Shown piece by piece: positions 30,461 through 31,238 of a stretch of 31,238 nt of DNA. How positions within the stretch are numbered: the first letter of the stretch is position 1; each line of letters opens with the position of its first letter. Origin of the DNA: a virus; the IMG/VR virus record IMGVR_UViG_3300044729_002663, positions 1-31,238 of that record; one strand, 5' to 3'. A program made the position numbers and the translations under genes. Under the pieces are notes generated by a model, which worked only from the letters and a program-made list of their open reading frames with translations, was not told the origin of the DNA and did no database searches.

Positions 30461-31238
30461 ATGAGCGTCCCACCGAATGAATATTTAAATTTGCTACAAG
30501 GAATGAATCAGCCAATGCCAGAGCGTAATTTCACGCCTGGCCCTGGAATGGGTCCCGTAGCAATGCCTCAACCTGTTCAAGAAGTTTATTTAGATGAGTT
30601 CCCGCAACCAGTTGTACCTCAAGTGCAAGCGCCTATTCAACCGATGCAAGCTCCGATGCAGGCTCCCTCGCCATTTTCATATGGTGGAATGGAAGAAAGT
30701 CTTTTGCGAAGTGCAGGCCTTCAAACTCAAGCCGGTAGAGGACTAATGCAAGCTCAGCAACAAGCCGCTGCACAAGAGCAAAGAATTTATCAAGCTCAAC
30801 AACAAATGCTCGCTGAGCAAGAATCGCGCGTGAAACAAGAGCAGGCTGATTATGATCAAAAGGTTGCTCCTGCGATTGAACGCCTACAAGCTTTAGGAAA
30901 TGAAATTCAAGGCGCAAAGTATGAGGGCTTTTGGGCAAAAGCGAGCACTCCACAAAAGATTGGTGGCGCTCTCGCTGTTGGATTAGGCGCTCTGGGAGCG
31001 GGTTTGACGGGTGGTCAAAATACTGCCATGCAAATCATCAACAAAGCGATTGATGATGATTATCGAAATTGGCAGGCAAACATCGATGCGAAAAACAAAT
31101 CCTTTTTGAACCAGCGTCAATATATCAACGATTTGCAAGGCCAGTTTAAAGACAAGCGAGAACTGGCTTTAGCTCAAAAAGCATTAGCCTATGATCGAGC
31201 CAATGCTCAGTTGATGGAGATTGCTTCGAAACGAAAAG
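30461..31238 (+). CDS. Internal virion/ejection-like protein, N-terminal part (continues at base 214)
   Basis: GGAGGG precedes the ATG at 30461. The frame is open to the end of the window, then resumes in frame in the left copy and stops at 920, giving 494 residues. The first 90 residues are Pro/Gln/Met-rich. A Gln/Ala-rich coiled coil follows at about 90-165. A Gly/Ala-rich hydrophobic segment at about 167-187 (IGGALAVGLGALGAGLTGG) could enter a membrane. With the genes on either side it forms a trio resembling podoviral ejection proteins. No catalytic motif is seen. Confidence 0.7.
   Translation, partial: MSVPPNEYLNLLQGMNQPMPERNFTPGPGMGPVAMPQPVQEVYLDEFPQPVVPQVQAPIQPMQAPMQAPSPFSYGGMEESLLRSAGLQTQAGRGLMQAQQQAAAQEQRIYQAQQQMLAEQESRVKQEQADYDQKVAPAIERLQALGNEIQGAKYEGFWAKASTPQKIGGALAVGLGALGAGLTGGQNTAMQIINKAIDDDYRNWQANIDAKNKSFLNQRQYINDLQGQFKDKRELALAQKALAYDRANAQLMEIASKRK
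31026..31238. repeat. Contig-end overlap, right copy
   Basis: Matches bases 1-213 with three silent differences. The join allows a single uninterrupted reading frame across the ends. This copy, or the left one, should be removed to obtain the unit genome. Confidence 0.9.

Noticed and set aside
1-31238. tRNA genes, CRISPR arrays, insertion sequences, integrase or att sites
   Set aside because: I saw no cloverleaf with the expected arms, no regularly spaced repeats, no transposase and no recombinase motifs. The end repeat is explained by circular closure.

Overview
This window is an essentially complete genome of a short-tailed (podovirus-like) double-stranded DNA phage, assembled as a contig that closes on itself. 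The last 213 bases (31026-31238) repeat the first 213 with three mismatches, all silent third-codon changes, so the unit length is about 31,025 bp and the gene that runs off the right end continues at base 1. The host is not identifiable from sequence alone. A lipoprotein with an outer-membrane spanin-like signal peptide in the lysis cassette points to a Gram-negative host. A perfect 16-bp chromosomal-type parS site points to a host with ParB. I see no integrase, no recognisable repressor, no tRNA and no CRISPR array.

Layout. Rightward structural block from 15.7 kb across the circle junction to about 8.5 kb: small terminase, three small genes and a GNAT-like gene, parS, large terminase, portal, scaffold, major capsid protein, a decoration-like protein, head-tail adaptor, tail and fibre proteins, three presumed internal/ejection proteins (one with an S74-type self-chaperone domain, one spanning the junction, one of 861 aa), then surface or fibre genes including three copies of a glycine-rich module. 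The lysis cassette lies at 8.5-10.0 kb: a membrane/coiled-coil protein, a lytic transglycosylase, a holin-like protein and a lipoprotein embedded out of frame. A leftward block at 10.0-12.7 kb encodes RusA-like resolvase, a 57-aa coiled-coil protein, a Gp157-like protein, an ERF-type annealing protein, a metallophosphoesterase and a zinc-ribbon protein. No polymerase, helicase or replication initiator is recognisable, so replication probably relies on the host.

An unusual accessory/control region lies at 12.66-15.6 kb. It holds a leftward promoter overlapping a large palindrome, a terminator-like hairpin between that promoter and rusA, and a roughly 320-nt region with the stem pattern of a structured RNA on the plus strand. 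Directly downstream come two overlapping genes for paralogous small proteins: one keeps a DUF559-like PD-(D/E)XK nuclease motif, the other has lost it. Next come a 60-bp hairpin element and a tightly coupled set of very small genes (two zinc-ribbon proteins, a basic protein, a helical protein, an HNH protein), then a possibly leaderless gene closed by a strong terminator just before the structural operon.

Most noteworthy: (1) an exact palindromic parS at the overlap between a small gene and the large terminase gene, with no ParB gene in the genome; (2) the structured-RNA/nuclease-pair locus; (3) the putative attenuator in front of the recombination operon.
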